DNA of 19,903 bases from JAILLW01 sp045640525 (GTDB taxonomy: Bacteria; Bacillota; Clostridia; Lachnospirales; Lachnospiraceae). Positions 1 to 6,946 of this stretch are shown here, in pieces; position 1 is the first letter of the stretch, and each line of letters begins with the position of its first letter. The notes below the pieces were generated by a model, which saw only the letters and a program-made list of their open reading frames with translations, made no database searches and was not told the origin of the DNA. The stretch covers positions 1 to 19,903 of the forward strand of contig JAZUFE010000024.1 in the NCBI GenBank assembly GCA_045640525.1, in the 5' to 3' direction. Position numbers and translations under genes: made by a program.

Positions 1-141
1 TCCGAAAAGGTTGGCGTAACCAACGTCAACCTGTCAAAAATCAAAACCGGAAAGATAAGTGCAATCCGCTTCTCCACTTTGGAAGCAATCTGTGATGCGC
101 TCAATTGCCAACCGGGAGACATTCTCGAGTACGAACCGTAA
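1..141 (+). CDS. Small XRE/Cro-type helix-turn-helix regulator, 5' end missing
   Basis: The open frame enters from the left edge and ends at TAA 139-141, leaving 46 codons. The visible part ends in STLEAICDALNCQPGDILEY, which is typical of the last helices of short Cro/C1-type DNA-binding proteins of the YozG kind (about 65-75 residues in total). VNLSKIKTGKISAIRF just before it fits the recognition helix and the turn that follows. It is expected to be a cytoplasmic transcription factor binding a short operator; its target cannot be read from the sequence. It converges on the next gene, with a shared terminator between them. The start codon lies outside the window. The family call is confident; the function is unknown. 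Confidence 0.8.
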   Translation, partial: SEKVGVTNVNLSKIKTGKISAIRFSTLEAICDALNCQPGDILEYEP

Positions 142-163
142 TGTCAATAATGTGCATCAACGC

Positions 164-199
164 AAAATCGCTGTAAGCAATATGCCTACAGCGATTTTT
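164..199. terminator. Bidirectional intrinsic terminator between convergent genes
   Basis: A perfect 12-bp stem pairs 164-175 with 187-198 around an 11-nt loop. Five T follow on the plus strand (195-199), and the A-rich left arm gives a short T run on the minus strand. It sits between the plus-strand regulator ending at 141 and the minus-strand gene ending at 218, so it can serve both. Confidence 0.8.
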
Positions 200-217
200 G
201 ATTGAAACTTATGAATC

Positions 218-1225
218 TTATTTATCTTTTCCTATTGCGGAAACAATATTTCTGAAAACACAGCCATAGAGTACTCCCGCTACCGGCCATACCATCCATG
301 TTATATCCCATCGTCTGCTATAGAAGCTCCATCCAAGATATACTGCGGTCGCCACGCCCCAGAATACCGATGCCCATGGTTCGGCCTTTCTTTCATTGTT
401 CTTCTTTTCTACCGTGAAATCACCCTCTTCAAGCAATTTGTCGTAAGATCCCATAATGCAGGAAGATCTGATGATAATATTCACACCCGCTCCAATCATT
501 ACAATCAGCAATGATGTAAGCAGAACCAAAATATAATCTGCCGCATTAGCCAGGGCTGCAATTATCAGAGGGATTGCACACACAACACACAATACAACTC
601 CGCCGGCAAGCATTCTTGTATATTTATCCTGAAATGCTTCTTTCTTGGCCTTAACCATACCGGTTACTCCATATTCCGTTTCAATGCTCTGGTTTTGCAG
701 GAAATCGTATTTACTGAGTTTGCTTGAGCATACAATGAATCGAAATACTGCATAGGCAATACAGCCGAACAGACAAAGCAATCCTATTCCTGCCGCCAAA
801 TTTTCGGAAATCTTTTCGGGAAACTCTTCACTTAATCCTGCCAAAGCTATCAACACTGCCGGTGATAATACACACAACATAACCGCATTGGCAATGGAAG
901 GAGTATATTTTTGTTTTAAAGAAAGAAACTCATTCGCCTCCTCCATGCTCACCTTCCTTTTGGGTGGAACCGAATCCGAAGACGAATTGCTCGGAATATC
1001 TGTAGTTGAATTAGGCTCGCGGATTTCCATATCATCCTTTAATAAATAATCTGTTGTCACTCCGAAGATATCAGCCATTGCAATTATCTTACTCAAATCG
1101 GGAATTGCCTGTGCACCTTCCCATTTTGATACCGACTGGCGGGACACACCAAGTTGCTCCGCAAGTTCTTCCTGTGACCATCCGTTTTTCTTTCTTTCAT
1201 TAATAATCTTGTCTGCTAAAATCAT
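218..1225 (-). CDS. XRE-family HTH regulator fused to a multi-pass membrane domain
   Basis: The 335-residue protein has an N-terminal XRE helix-turn-helix (about residues 5-62; WSQEELAEQLGVSRQSVSKW is the classic motif). A polar Ser/Pro/Asn-rich linker (about 70-100) follows. Then come about six hydrophobic segments, near 111-131, 143-166, 205-227, 230-252, 285-302 and 309-327. HTH proteins with membrane tails occur in Firmicutes, often as uncharacterised regulators that may sense envelope or membrane state; that role is inference here. The start at ATG 1223-1225 is supported by GGAGAGG placed about 8 nt upstream. Two palindromes lie in its upstream region and could be its own operators. It is a single gene, terminated by the hairpin at 164-199. 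The ligand and targets cannot be told. Confidence 0.85.
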   Translation of the reverse strand: MILADKIINERKKNGWSQEELAEQLGVSRQSVSKWEGAQAIPDLSKIIAMADIFGVTTDYLLKDDMEIREPNSTTDIPSNSSSDSVPPKRKVSMEEANEFLSLKQKYTPSIANAVMLCVLSPAVLIALAGLSEEFPEKISENLAAGIGLLCLFGCIAYAVFRFIVCSSKLSKYDFLQNQSIETEYGVTGMVKAKKEAFQDKYTRMLAGGVVLCVVCAIPLIIAALANAADYILVLLTSLLIVMIGAGVNIIIRSSCIMGSYDKLLEEGDFTVEKKNNERKAEPWASVFWGVATAVYLGWSFYSRRWDITWMVWPVAGVLYGCVFRNIVSAIGKDK

Positions 1226-1269
1226 TTTTATTCCTCTCCGGGATAAACCCTATAATATAATTTTGATGA

Positions 1270-1279
1270 ATTCGCGAAT
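1270..1279. promoter_or_regulatory. Palindrome ATTCGCGAAT upstream of the XRE-membrane gene
   Basis: A perfect 10-bp palindrome sits about 45 bp before the start of the XRE gene, close to the A/T-rich stretch (about 1250-1262) that would hold its -10 region. XRE regulators commonly bind such palindromes to autoregulate, so this is an operator candidate. The sequence alone does not prove binding. Confidence 0.3.
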
Positions 1280-1365
1280 CGCTTTCGGCATTGCCTCATG
1301 CAAGTCAAAATTTATCAAAATGTTCGGTTGCAGACCATAAAGTCGGCTTTTCAATTTGTCAACCG

Positions 1366-1379
1366 GCGGTTGCAACCGC
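1366..1379. repeat. 14-bp palindrome GCGGTTGCAACCGC in the 1226-1402 intergenic region
   Basis: The palindrome is perfect over 14 bp. The half-site CGGTTGCA also occurs at 1325-1332, 42 bp away. It lies between the end of the secreted-protein gene (1403) and the XRE gene (1225), both on minus. It has no T run, so it is a poor intrinsic terminator. An operator or a processed 3' hairpin is possible. Nothing else was recognised in this 177-bp gap. Confidence 0.4.
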
Positions 1380-1402
1380 GTATTTTAGGGCATTTTCAAG
1401 GA

Positions 1403-2851
1403 TTATCTTATCAGTTGTCCCCAACTTGAAATTCCGATATAACTCTTCGCCCAATTCATAGAATTGGCTTCATTTGCCGTTCCGAATGAATTAAATACTT
1501 CCTGTGCCTTGGGTGAAAGAGTTGCATCAACTCCGTATCCTGAGTTTCCGAGATACATAAACTGAGTTACATTGGCATTCTTAGTAAATGCATAATAGGC
1601 CGCGCATAATGTTGCCGCCTGAACGTCACCGCCTTGAGCATTGCTTACACCAAACTCATTAATTATGATATCTCGCATCTGACCGTTTCTGTTCTTCATT
1701 CCCGCTTTAGCCATAAAAGATGATACCAATGACATGTTTTGAAATGACATCATCGCATTATTACTTATTTGCTTAGCACAGTACGCACCGTCGGGGGCTC
1801 CGGACATATCCCAAAACTTAGCATATGTAAGCGGAACCGTATACGGATGAATTGCCAAATCCCAGTCAATATTACCGCCTGCATTAATAGAAGCGGCAAA
1901 TGCATCGAGAAAATCCGTACAATCCATGTAGCTATAGTATTCCGCATGTCCTGCCGGTCTGTTTCTGTTCCAGTTCTGATCTAATGAAATATAAACTTTC
2001 GCATTGGCATTTTGGCTCTTAATAGCTGTATAACATACACGGAAAGCCTGAACATACTCATTCATGAAGTCTTCCCAGCTGGTCCATCCCATATAATTCC
2101 ACATACGCTCGTTAACTTCGTTTCCGATTATGAAATCCTGTCCCTTTCCGTTAGCGGCATAGTTTGTCATATCCCTTACCAAGCCTTCGATACCGCTGTC
2201 TGTAGCAGCATTCAGCATATAAGTTTGCGCAGTTACGGGATGTGCGTCCGGAATTGCTGCTTTAGGATTCGTAACACCGTTTCCGCCGCGATTTAAAACC
2301 TGAATGGTGTGCTTACATAATCCGGCAGGTATATTGGCAGAACCGCTTCCCGTAATATAAAGATTGGTAAGTTCATCATGCTGTGTCGTTTTAACCGGGC
2401 GAGTTTCTCTGTGGTTAAATGCTGCAAGGACTTCCGGATTTGAAATATATTGCGGTGCACCAAGCATAACATTTACACCGCCCTTTTTAGCGGCAAGAGC
2501 ATATTTGGCATATAATCTTCCGCCTGCTTCGCGGCCGCCCAGAGGGAAATTCATCACAGGTTTGGTTGAAGCAGCACAGGTGGCTATCGGCGCGGCACCT
2601 GCAGGAATTGCGTACTCATATGTCTTTAACTGATAAAGATACAATTGTCCGTCATCCGTACTCGGGCTTCCCGACAGAGTAGCCGAATATTGAACATTGG
2701 CAGCATCCGTCAATACACATTTGGCAGATGCAATTGTTCCGCCGGCAGCTTGCGCCTGTACAGTTCCCATCGGTGAACATTCCATTAAGAATACTGCACC
2801 AAGCGTCAATACCAGGCTTAACAGTAATGATAGTGCTCTTGTCTTTTTCAT
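1403..2851 (-). CDS. Secreted DUF5722-like protein, putative (beta/alpha)8 glycosidase
   Basis: The 482-residue protein begins with a signal peptide: KKTR, then a hydrophobic run to about residue 22, with probable cleavage near VQAQA (31-35). Cys25 is not in a proper lipobox, so it is more likely secreted than a lipoprotein. An Ig-like opening (about 38-95) precedes a long domain resembling DUF5722. Two Glu positions look like the catalytic pair of clan GH-A glycosidases: IIGNEVNE (241-248) at a strand end, and IIINEFGVS (395-403, Glu399). DLAIHPYT (331-338) resembles another barrel strand. The substrate is unknown; a glycan seems likely from the fold, and that is inference. The start is preceded by AAAGGA. 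It is monocistronic, divergent from ribU, with an extended -10 promoter at 2891-2899. The DUF number is given from memory of the family's look. Confidence 0.75.
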   Translation of the reverse strand: MKKTRALSLLLSLVLTLGAVFLMECSPMGTVQAQAAGGTIASAKCVLTDAANVQYSATLSGSPSTDDGQLYLYQLKTYEYAIPAGAAPIATCAASTKPVMNFPLGGREAGGRLYAKYALAAKKGGVNVMLGAPQYISNPEVLAAFNHRETRPVKTTQHDELTNLYITGSGSANIPAGLCKHTIQVLNRGGNGVTNPKAAIPDAHPVTAQTYMLNAATDSGIEGLVRDMTNYAANGKGQDFIIGNEVNERMWNYMGWTSWEDFMNEYVQAFRVCYTAIKSQNANAKVYISLDQNWNRNRPAGHAEYYSYMDCTDFLDAFAASINAGGNIDWDLAIHPYTVPLTYAKFWDMSGAPDGAYCAKQISNNAMMSFQNMSLVSSFMAKAGMKNRNGQMRDIIINEFGVSNAQGGDVQAATLCAAYYAFTKNANVTQFMYLGNSGYGVDATLSPKAQEVFNSFGTANEANSMNWAKSYIGISSWGQLIR

Positions 2852-2890
2852 TTTAATAATTATCCTTTCTGTAAAAATATAATATCTACT

Positions 2891-2899
2891 ATTATATCA
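2891..2899 (-). promoter_or_regulatory. Extended -10 promoter for the secreted DUF5722-like gene
   Basis: On the minus strand the sequence reads TGATATAAT, an extended -10 (TG-N-TATAAT). The -35 region is weak, as is usual for extended -10 promoters. Transcription would start roughly 30-35 nt upstream of the ATG at 2851. Confidence 0.55.
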
Positions 2900-2936
2900 T
2901 TCCAAAGCCTGCAAACGTAACTATCTTAAAAAATTG

Positions 2937-2965
2937 TTGATTTAATTTTGATAGTAGTATATACT
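2937..2965 (+). promoter_or_regulatory. Sigma-A promoter of the ribU transcript
   Basis: TTGATT (2937-2942), a 17-bp spacer and TATACT (2960-2965) form a near-consensus vegetative promoter. The predicted start near 2972 is about 10 nt before the FMN riboswitch, as expected for a riboswitch leader. Confidence 0.8.
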
Positions 2966-2981
2966 CAACGAGAATTAAATA

Positions 2982-3099
2982 ATCTTCAGGGCAGGGTGTA
3001 ATTCCTGACCGGCAGTGATGCGGTATTAACCGATAAGTCTGCGAGCGAAAGCATGAACCGGTGTGAATCCGGTACCGACGGTATAGTCCGGATGAAAGG
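2982..3099 (+). promoter_or_regulatory. FMN riboswitch (RFN element) controlling ribU
   Basis: The element shows the conserved RFN blocks in order: CAGGGCAGGGTG (about 2987-2998), ATTCCTGACCGGCAGTGAT (3001-3019), AGTCTGCGAGC (about 3036-3046), GGTGTGAATCCGGTACCGA (3060-3078) and CGGTATAGTCCGGATGAAAG ending near 3098. The RNA binds flavin mononucleotide and lowers expression of riboflavin genes. The Shine-Dalgarno AAAGGAG (3095-3101) overlaps the 3' strand of helix P1 (CUUCA pairing with UGAA), and no terminator hairpin lies between the aptamer and the ATG. This points to control of translation initiation, which is an inference from layout. Confidence 0.95.
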
Positions 3100-3105
3100 A
3101 GAAAA

Positions 3106-3738
3106 ATGAACAATAAAACAATTTCTAACGTCACTAACCAAAACAATTCCCACAAACAAGTTAATGTAAGATTTATTGCAGTAACCGGAATGCTGTCAGC
3201 CTTGGCAACTGTATTACAGTATATTGAAATACCCATTCCAATGCTGATTCCAAGTTTCATCAAGTATGATTTTTCAGACCTGCCGGCTCTGATAGGGGCT
3301 TTTGCATTCGGGCCTGTTGCCGGTGTGGTGATCGAACTTATTAAGAATTTGCTGCACTGCCTGGTTTCACAATCCGCAACAGTCGGAGAATTGTCCAACT
3401 TCATATTGGGGGCCGTGTTTGTATTTACCGCAGGAACAATTTATAAATCCAAGAAAACCAAAAAAAGAGCAATCATAGGTGGTCTTGTAGGCGCCGTACT
3501 GATGGCATTGGTAAGTCTCCCCTCAAATTACTTTGTGGTATACCCTTTTTACTACAATTTCATGTCCGAAGATGCAGTATTCGGAATGTATAAGGTTATA
3601 GCTCCGTTTGTTGAGAATATGCTTCAATGCCTTATCATATTCAACATACCATTCACATTTATCAAAGGACTTATTGCAGTCATAGTAACGATGTTTATCT
3701 ATAAACCGCTTTCCCCAATAATTAAAGGAAGACATTAA
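3106..3738 (+). CDS. ribU: Riboflavin ECF transporter substrate-binding (S) component RibU
   Basis: RibU is the membrane S component that captures riboflavin and works with the shared EcfA1/A2/T energy module, which is encoded elsewhere. The 210-residue protein has a hydrophilic N-tail (1-20) and about six hydrophobic segments. The family signature KYDFSDLPALIGAFAFGPVA (53-72), followed by GVVIELIKNLLH, is characteristic of RibU. The length is normal for the family. Start ATG 3106-3108 follows the SD at 3095-3101 with tight spacing. Control by the upstream FMN riboswitch supports the substrate assignment strongly. It is a single-gene transcript that converges on the butyrate operon. Confidence 0.95.
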   Translation: MNNKTISNVTNQNNSHKQVNVRFIAVTGMLSALATVLQYIEIPIPMLIPSFIKYDFSDLPALIGAFAFGPVAGVVIELIKNLLHCLVSQSATVGELSNFILGAVFVFTAGTIYKSKKTKKRAIIGGLVGAVLMALVSLPSNYFVVYPFYYNFMSEDAVFGMYKVIAPFVENMLQCLIIFNIPFTFIKGLIAVIVTMFIYKPLSPIIKGRH

Positions 3739-3795
3739 TTTATCAAGTGCGCTTCAAAACAACATATATCGCACGCGCTCTTGCTTTCGCACATC

Positions 3796-3831
3796 AAAAA
3801 AGCCTCTGCATATCGAATATGCAGAGGCTTT
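3796..3831 (-). terminator. Intrinsic terminator of the butyrate operon (also faces ribU)
   Basis: A 15-bp stem (3799-3813 with 3817-3831) closes over a 3-nt core loop. On the minus strand it is followed by six T (complement of 3796-3801), a strong terminator 18 nt after the etfA stop. On the plus strand the following T run is weak, so termination of ribU here is less certain. Confidence 0.9.
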
Positions 3832-3849
3832 ATTAATTAATTCTTCTAA

Positions 3850-4608
3850 TTATTTCTTAGCCAATTCAGCTTTGATAGAAGCTGTCAACTGAGGAACAAT
3901 CTTGTTAAGATCACCAACGATACCGTAATCAGCTACATCAAAGATAGGAGCATCCTCATCCTTGTTGATAGCGATGATAACGTCTGACTCTTCCATACCT
4001 GCTACGTGCTGAATAGCACCTGAAATACCGATAGCAAAGTATACATTAGGTCTTACTGTCTTACCTGTCTGACCTACCTGAAGGTCCTTAGGCTTCCAGC
4101 CTGAATCTACAACGGCACGTGAACATGATACAGTACCGCCAACAGCCTCTGCAAGATCTTCAAGCAACTTGAAGTTCTCAGGTGAGCCTACACCACGTCC
4201 GCCTGATACCAAAATCTTAGCATCCATGATATCTTCTACATCGGAAACTGGCTTAACAACTTCCTTAATTGTTACATACTTGTTGTTAGGAGTAAATCCT
4301 GGATTGTACTCGATAGCTTCTGCTTTAGCGCCCTTTACAGGATCAATCTTCTGCATAACACCGGGTCTTACCGTTGCCATCTGAGGACGATTGTTAGGAC
4401 ATGCAATAGTAGCAATTGTGTTACCGCCAAAAGCAGGACGAGTCATCAATAACTGATTGTGCTTCTGCTCATTTTCCTTACCGGGAATAGGCTGAAGAGG
4501 GAAATCACCGATTTCCAAAACAGTACAGTCAGCTGTAAGACCTGTAGCAACTCTCGCAGAAACTGTAGGACCCAAATCACGTCCGATAGCTGTAGCACCT
4601 ACAAGCAT
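3850..4608 (-). CDS. etfA: EtfA C-terminal fragment (252 codons after the internal stop)
   Basis: The first in-frame ATG after the internal stop is only four codons downstream (4606-4608), giving MLVGATAIGRDLGP and the whole FAD domain. No Shine-Dalgarno stands in front of it. Translation would need reinitiation over a 12-nt gap or readthrough. It is listed so that the intact downstream coding potential is not missed; an independent protein is doubtful. Confidence 0.5.
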   Translation of the reverse strand: MLVGATAIGRDLGPTVSARVATGLTADCTVLEIGDFPLQPIPGKENEQKHNQLLMTRPAFGGNTIATIACPNNRPQMATVRPGVMQKIDPVKGAKAEAIEYNPGFTPNNKYVTIKEVVKPVSDVEDIMDAKILVSGGRGVGSPENFKLLEDLAEAVGGTVSCSRAVVDSGWKPKDLQVGQTGKTVRPNVYFAIGISGAIQHVAGMEESDVIIAINKDEDAPIFDVADYGIVGDLNKIVPQLTASIKAELAKK

Positions 4609-4620
4609 AATCTCAGGCTT

Positions 4621-4899
4621 TTACTCATTAATTACTGAAGCCAAAGCATGTGCATAAGGTTCTGTTCTGTAATCCTTCAATTCAGGATCGTCTACAACGA
4701 TAACTCTGTCTGCACCGTACTCAGCCAAAGAGTCAACCAAATTCTTAACGTTTGAACCGATCAATACAGCAGTTACCTGTGTATTCAAAGGCTGTGCCAA
4801 TTCTTTTGCTTTGCCCAAAAGCTCAAAAGCGATACCGCTTACTTCGTTATCAACCTGCTGAGCGAAGACAAATACTCCCTTGTATTCTTCTAAATTCAT
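4621..4899 (-). CDS. etfA: EtfA N-terminal fragment (92 codons before the internal stop)
   Basis: This is the part of etfA that would be made if TAA 4621-4623 is read as stop. It starts MNLEEYKGVFVFAQQVDNEV and covers roughly the first half of the N-terminal alpha/beta domain, ending ASVINE. The SD is GGAGGA in the last codons of etfB. On its own it lacks the FAD-binding domain and should not function. Confidence 0.6.
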   Translation of the reverse strand: MNLEEYKGVFVFAQQVDNEVSGIAFELLGKAKELAQPLNTQVTAVLIGSNVKNLVDSLAEYGADRVIVVDDPELKDYRTEPYAHALASVINE

Positions 4900-4900
4900 C

Positions 4901-5692
4901 TTATAGTCCTCCTAAGTGCTTTTCTTTCATCTTACCAACGATGTACTCAACTGCCTCTTCAGGTGAATCGGGAGCAACCTTTTCTCCGGCACCCTTACGA
5001 ACCTTATCAGAAGCCTTGGCAATCTTGGTAGGAGAACCTGCCAAACCTAAGTTGCAATCTTCAACATCCTTAAGATCTGCTCTTCCCCATGTTGTAATCT
5101 CTGCTGCACATGCATCAAAGATACCGCCGGGAGTCATATATCTTGGATCGTTCAATTCTGACAATGCTGTAACAAGACAAGGCATCTTAGCTTCAAGAAC
5201 ATGATATCTGTCATCGTACTGACGCTGAACTACAACCTTATCTCCATCAATCTTAATGTCCTGAGCATATGAAATTACAGGAATTCCCAAATGCTCTGCA
5301 ATCTGAGGTCCAACCTGAGCTGTATCTCCGTCAATAGCCTGACGTCCTGTAATAATGTGGTCATATTCCAAATTGCGGATAGCTCCTGCAATAGTTGTAG
5401 TTGTTGCCCATGTATCGGCTCCACCCAAAACTCTGTCTGTTACAAGTACACCCTTGTCTGCACCCATAGCGATTGCTTCACGCAATACATCTGCAGCCTT
5501 GGGAAGACCCATTGTCAATACTGTAACTTCTGCACCGTACTGATCCTTTAATCTTAATGCAGCTTCAAGTCCTGCCTTATCATCAGGATTCATGATAGCT
5601 AACATAGCTCCTCTGTCCAAAGTTCCATCAGGATTGAACTTAACGCCACCCTTAGTATCAGGAACCTGCTTTACACAAACGATAATTTTCAT
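4901..5692 (-). CDS. etfB: Electron transfer flavoprotein beta subunit
   Basis: EtfB is the partner of EtfA and carries the bifurcating flavin site in butyrate-forming anaerobes; it takes electrons from NADH in the cytoplasm. The 263-residue protein starts MKIIVCVKQVPDTKG and has the ETF-beta signature GRQAIDGDTAQVGPQIAEHLG (116-136; inner part 117-130), which contacts the flavin. Full length is normal for the family. The SD GGAGG lies about 8 nt before ATG 5692, within the short gap after bcd. Its final codons (GGA GGA CTA TAA) provide the SD for etfA, so the two are translationally coupled. It is intact, unlike its partner, so a stable Etf complex depends on what happens at the etfA stop. 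Confidence 0.96.
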   Translation of the reverse strand: MKIIVCVKQVPDTKGGVKFNPDGTLDRGAMLAIMNPDDKAGLEAALRLKDQYGAEVTVLTMGLPKAADVLREAIAMGADKGVLVTDRVLGGADTWATTTTIAGAIRNLEYDHIITGRQAIDGDTAQVGPQIAEHLGIPVISYAQDIKIDGDKVVVQRQYDDRYHVLEAKMPCLVTALSELNDPRYMTPGGIFDACAAEITTWGRADLKDVEDCNLGLAGSPTKIAKASDKVRKGAGEKVAPDSPEEAVEYIVGKMKEKHLGGL

Positions 5693-5708
5693 TTCCTAAA
5701 CCTCCTTC

Positions 5709-6875
5709 TTACTTAAGCAGCGCGCCAGAGATAACCATACGCTGAACTTCTGATGTACCTTCGTAGATCTCTGTGATCTTAGCATCTCTCATCATACGCT
5801 CAACATCGTACTCTCTGATATAACCATAACCACCATGGAGCTGAACAGCCTTTGTGGTAACTTCCATAGCAACCTCTGCTGCATACAACTTAGCCTGTGC
5901 AGCCTCGAAAGAGTAAGAAATCTTAGGATTCTTCTTATACTCATCTTTCTTGCGAGCAGCCTTATATACTAACAAACGAGCAGCCTCAACCTTAGTTGCC
6001 ATATCTGCCAACTGGAACTGTGTATTCTGGAAAGCACCGATTGCTTTACCGAACTGCTTACGTTCCTTAACATATGCAATAGTTGTTTCCAAAGCACCTG
6101 CTGCCAATCCAAGAGCCTGTGCTGCAATACCGATACGTCCACCGTCAAGTGTATGCATTGCGATATTGAATCCCTTACCCTGCTGACCGAGCAAATTGTC
6201 CTTGGGGATACGACAATCAGTAAAGATAAGCTCGTATGTAGAAGAGCCACGAATACCCATCTTCTTTTCTTTAACACCGAATGTAAATCCGGGTGTTCCT
6301 TTTTCAACGATGAAAGCTGAGATTTCCTTAAGCATTTTGCCACGCTTCTCAACCTTACCTGTCACTGCGAAAATTACATATACATCAGCTTCTTTACCGT
6401 TTGTGATGAAGCACTTTGATCCGTTAAGAACCCACTCGTCGCCATCCAAAACAGCTTTTGTCTGCTGGCCTTGAGCATCTGTACCTGCGCCGGGTTCTGT
6501 AAGTCCGAATGCACCTACCTTTTTACCCTGAGCCAAATCAGGCAGATATTTCTGCTTCTGCTCTTCTGTACCGAATGTAAGAATAGGATCGATACAAAGT
6601 GATGTATGAGCTGAAACCATAGCTCCTGTTGTACCGCAAACCTTTGACAATTCTTCAACACACATAGCGTATGTTAAAATGTCACATCCTTGTCCGCCGT
6701 ACTCCTTCGGTACAGGAATTCCCATGAAGCCATACTTAGCCATCTTTTCAACTGTCTCTCTGGGGAAGCGCTCGTCTTCGTCAACTTCCTGTGCAAGAGG
6801 CTTTACTTCGTTTTCAGCGAAATCTTTAAATAACTGTCTCGCCATCTCATGTTCTTTGCTTAAAGTAAAATCCAT
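5709..6875 (-). CDS. bcd: Butyryl-CoA dehydrogenase
   Basis: Bcd reduces crotonyl-CoA to butyryl-CoA with electrons from EtfAB. The 388-residue acyl-CoA dehydrogenase shows the N-terminal helical domain (1-120), the flavin-contact motif AFGLTEPGAGTDA (122-134), the middle beta domain, GGRIGIAAQALG (245-256) and LHGGYGYIREYDVERMMRD (346-364). IYEGTSEVQR (370-379) holds the catalytic base Glu372, equivalent to the Glu of other short-chain dehydrogenases. Length and termini match the family. The start is preceded by GGAGGAAAATAAATC. It is fourth in the operon, with 71 nt to hbd and 16 nt to etfB. The placement beside etfBA and crt/hbd makes butyryl-CoA the likely substrate over longer chains. 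Confidence 0.96.
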   Translation of the reverse strand: MDFTLSKEHEMARQLFKDFAENEVKPLAQEVDEDERFPRETVEKMAKYGFMGIPVPKEYGGQGCDILTYAMCVEELSKVCGTTGAMVSAHTSLCIDPILTFGTEEQKQKYLPDLAQGKKVGAFGLTEPGAGTDAQGQQTKAVLDGDEWVLNGSKCFITNGKEADVYVIFAVTGKVEKRGKMLKEISAFIVEKGTPGFTFGVKEKKMGIRGSSTYELIFTDCRIPKDNLLGQQGKGFNIAMHTLDGGRIGIAAQALGLAAGALETTIAYVKERKQFGKAIGAFQNTQFQLADMATKVEAARLLVYKAARKKDEYKKNPKISYSFEAAQAKLYAAEVAMEVTTKAVQLHGGYGYIREYDVERMMRDAKITEIYEGTSEVQRMVISGALLK

Positions 6876-6946
6876 GATTTATTTTCCTCCAACTTAATAT
6901 TTTTCATGCAGCAAGCTCTCGTTCACTGCCAAGTGTACAAATTGTC

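Larger units (their letters stand above)
3850..4899 (-). pseudogene. etfA: Electron transfer flavoprotein alpha subunit, interrupted by an in-frame TAA
   Basis: EtfA pairs with EtfB to bind FAD and pass electrons to butyryl-CoA dehydrogenase; in anaerobes the complex bifurcates electrons between crotonyl-CoA and ferredoxin. The frame from ATG 4899 to TAA 3850-3852 is 350 codons, but codon 93 (4621-4623) is TAA. The same frame continues at once with KPEIMLVGATAIGRDLGP, the normal EtfA sequence. Homologs usually have Tyr before KPEI, so a single base change from TAT or TAC explains it. No insertion or deletion is present. The C-terminal FAD domain is intact: GGRGVG (about 233-238), VGQTGKTV (275-282) and GISGAIQH (291-298). 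The start lies 1 nt past the etfB stop, with its SD inside the etfB tail. It is the last gene of the operon. Sequencing error, true nonsense mutation and readthrough are all possible. Confidence 0.85.

Noticed and set aside
2892..3404. 170-codon minus-strand open frame across the FMN riboswitch and the start of ribU
   Set aside because: It is antisense to a conserved riboswitch and a clear gene, with no family resemblance.
4609..4623. Programmed frameshift between the two etfA parts
   Set aside because: The upstream and downstream parts are in the same frame, exactly 15 nt from stop to next ATG inclusive of the stop codon; no shift is needed.
4621..4623. Reassigned TAA codon (alternative genetic code) or selenocysteine/pyrrolysine
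   Set aside because: TAA ends thl, crt, hbd, bcd, etfB and ribU at normal lengths, and TAA is not used for selenocysteine or pyrrolysine.
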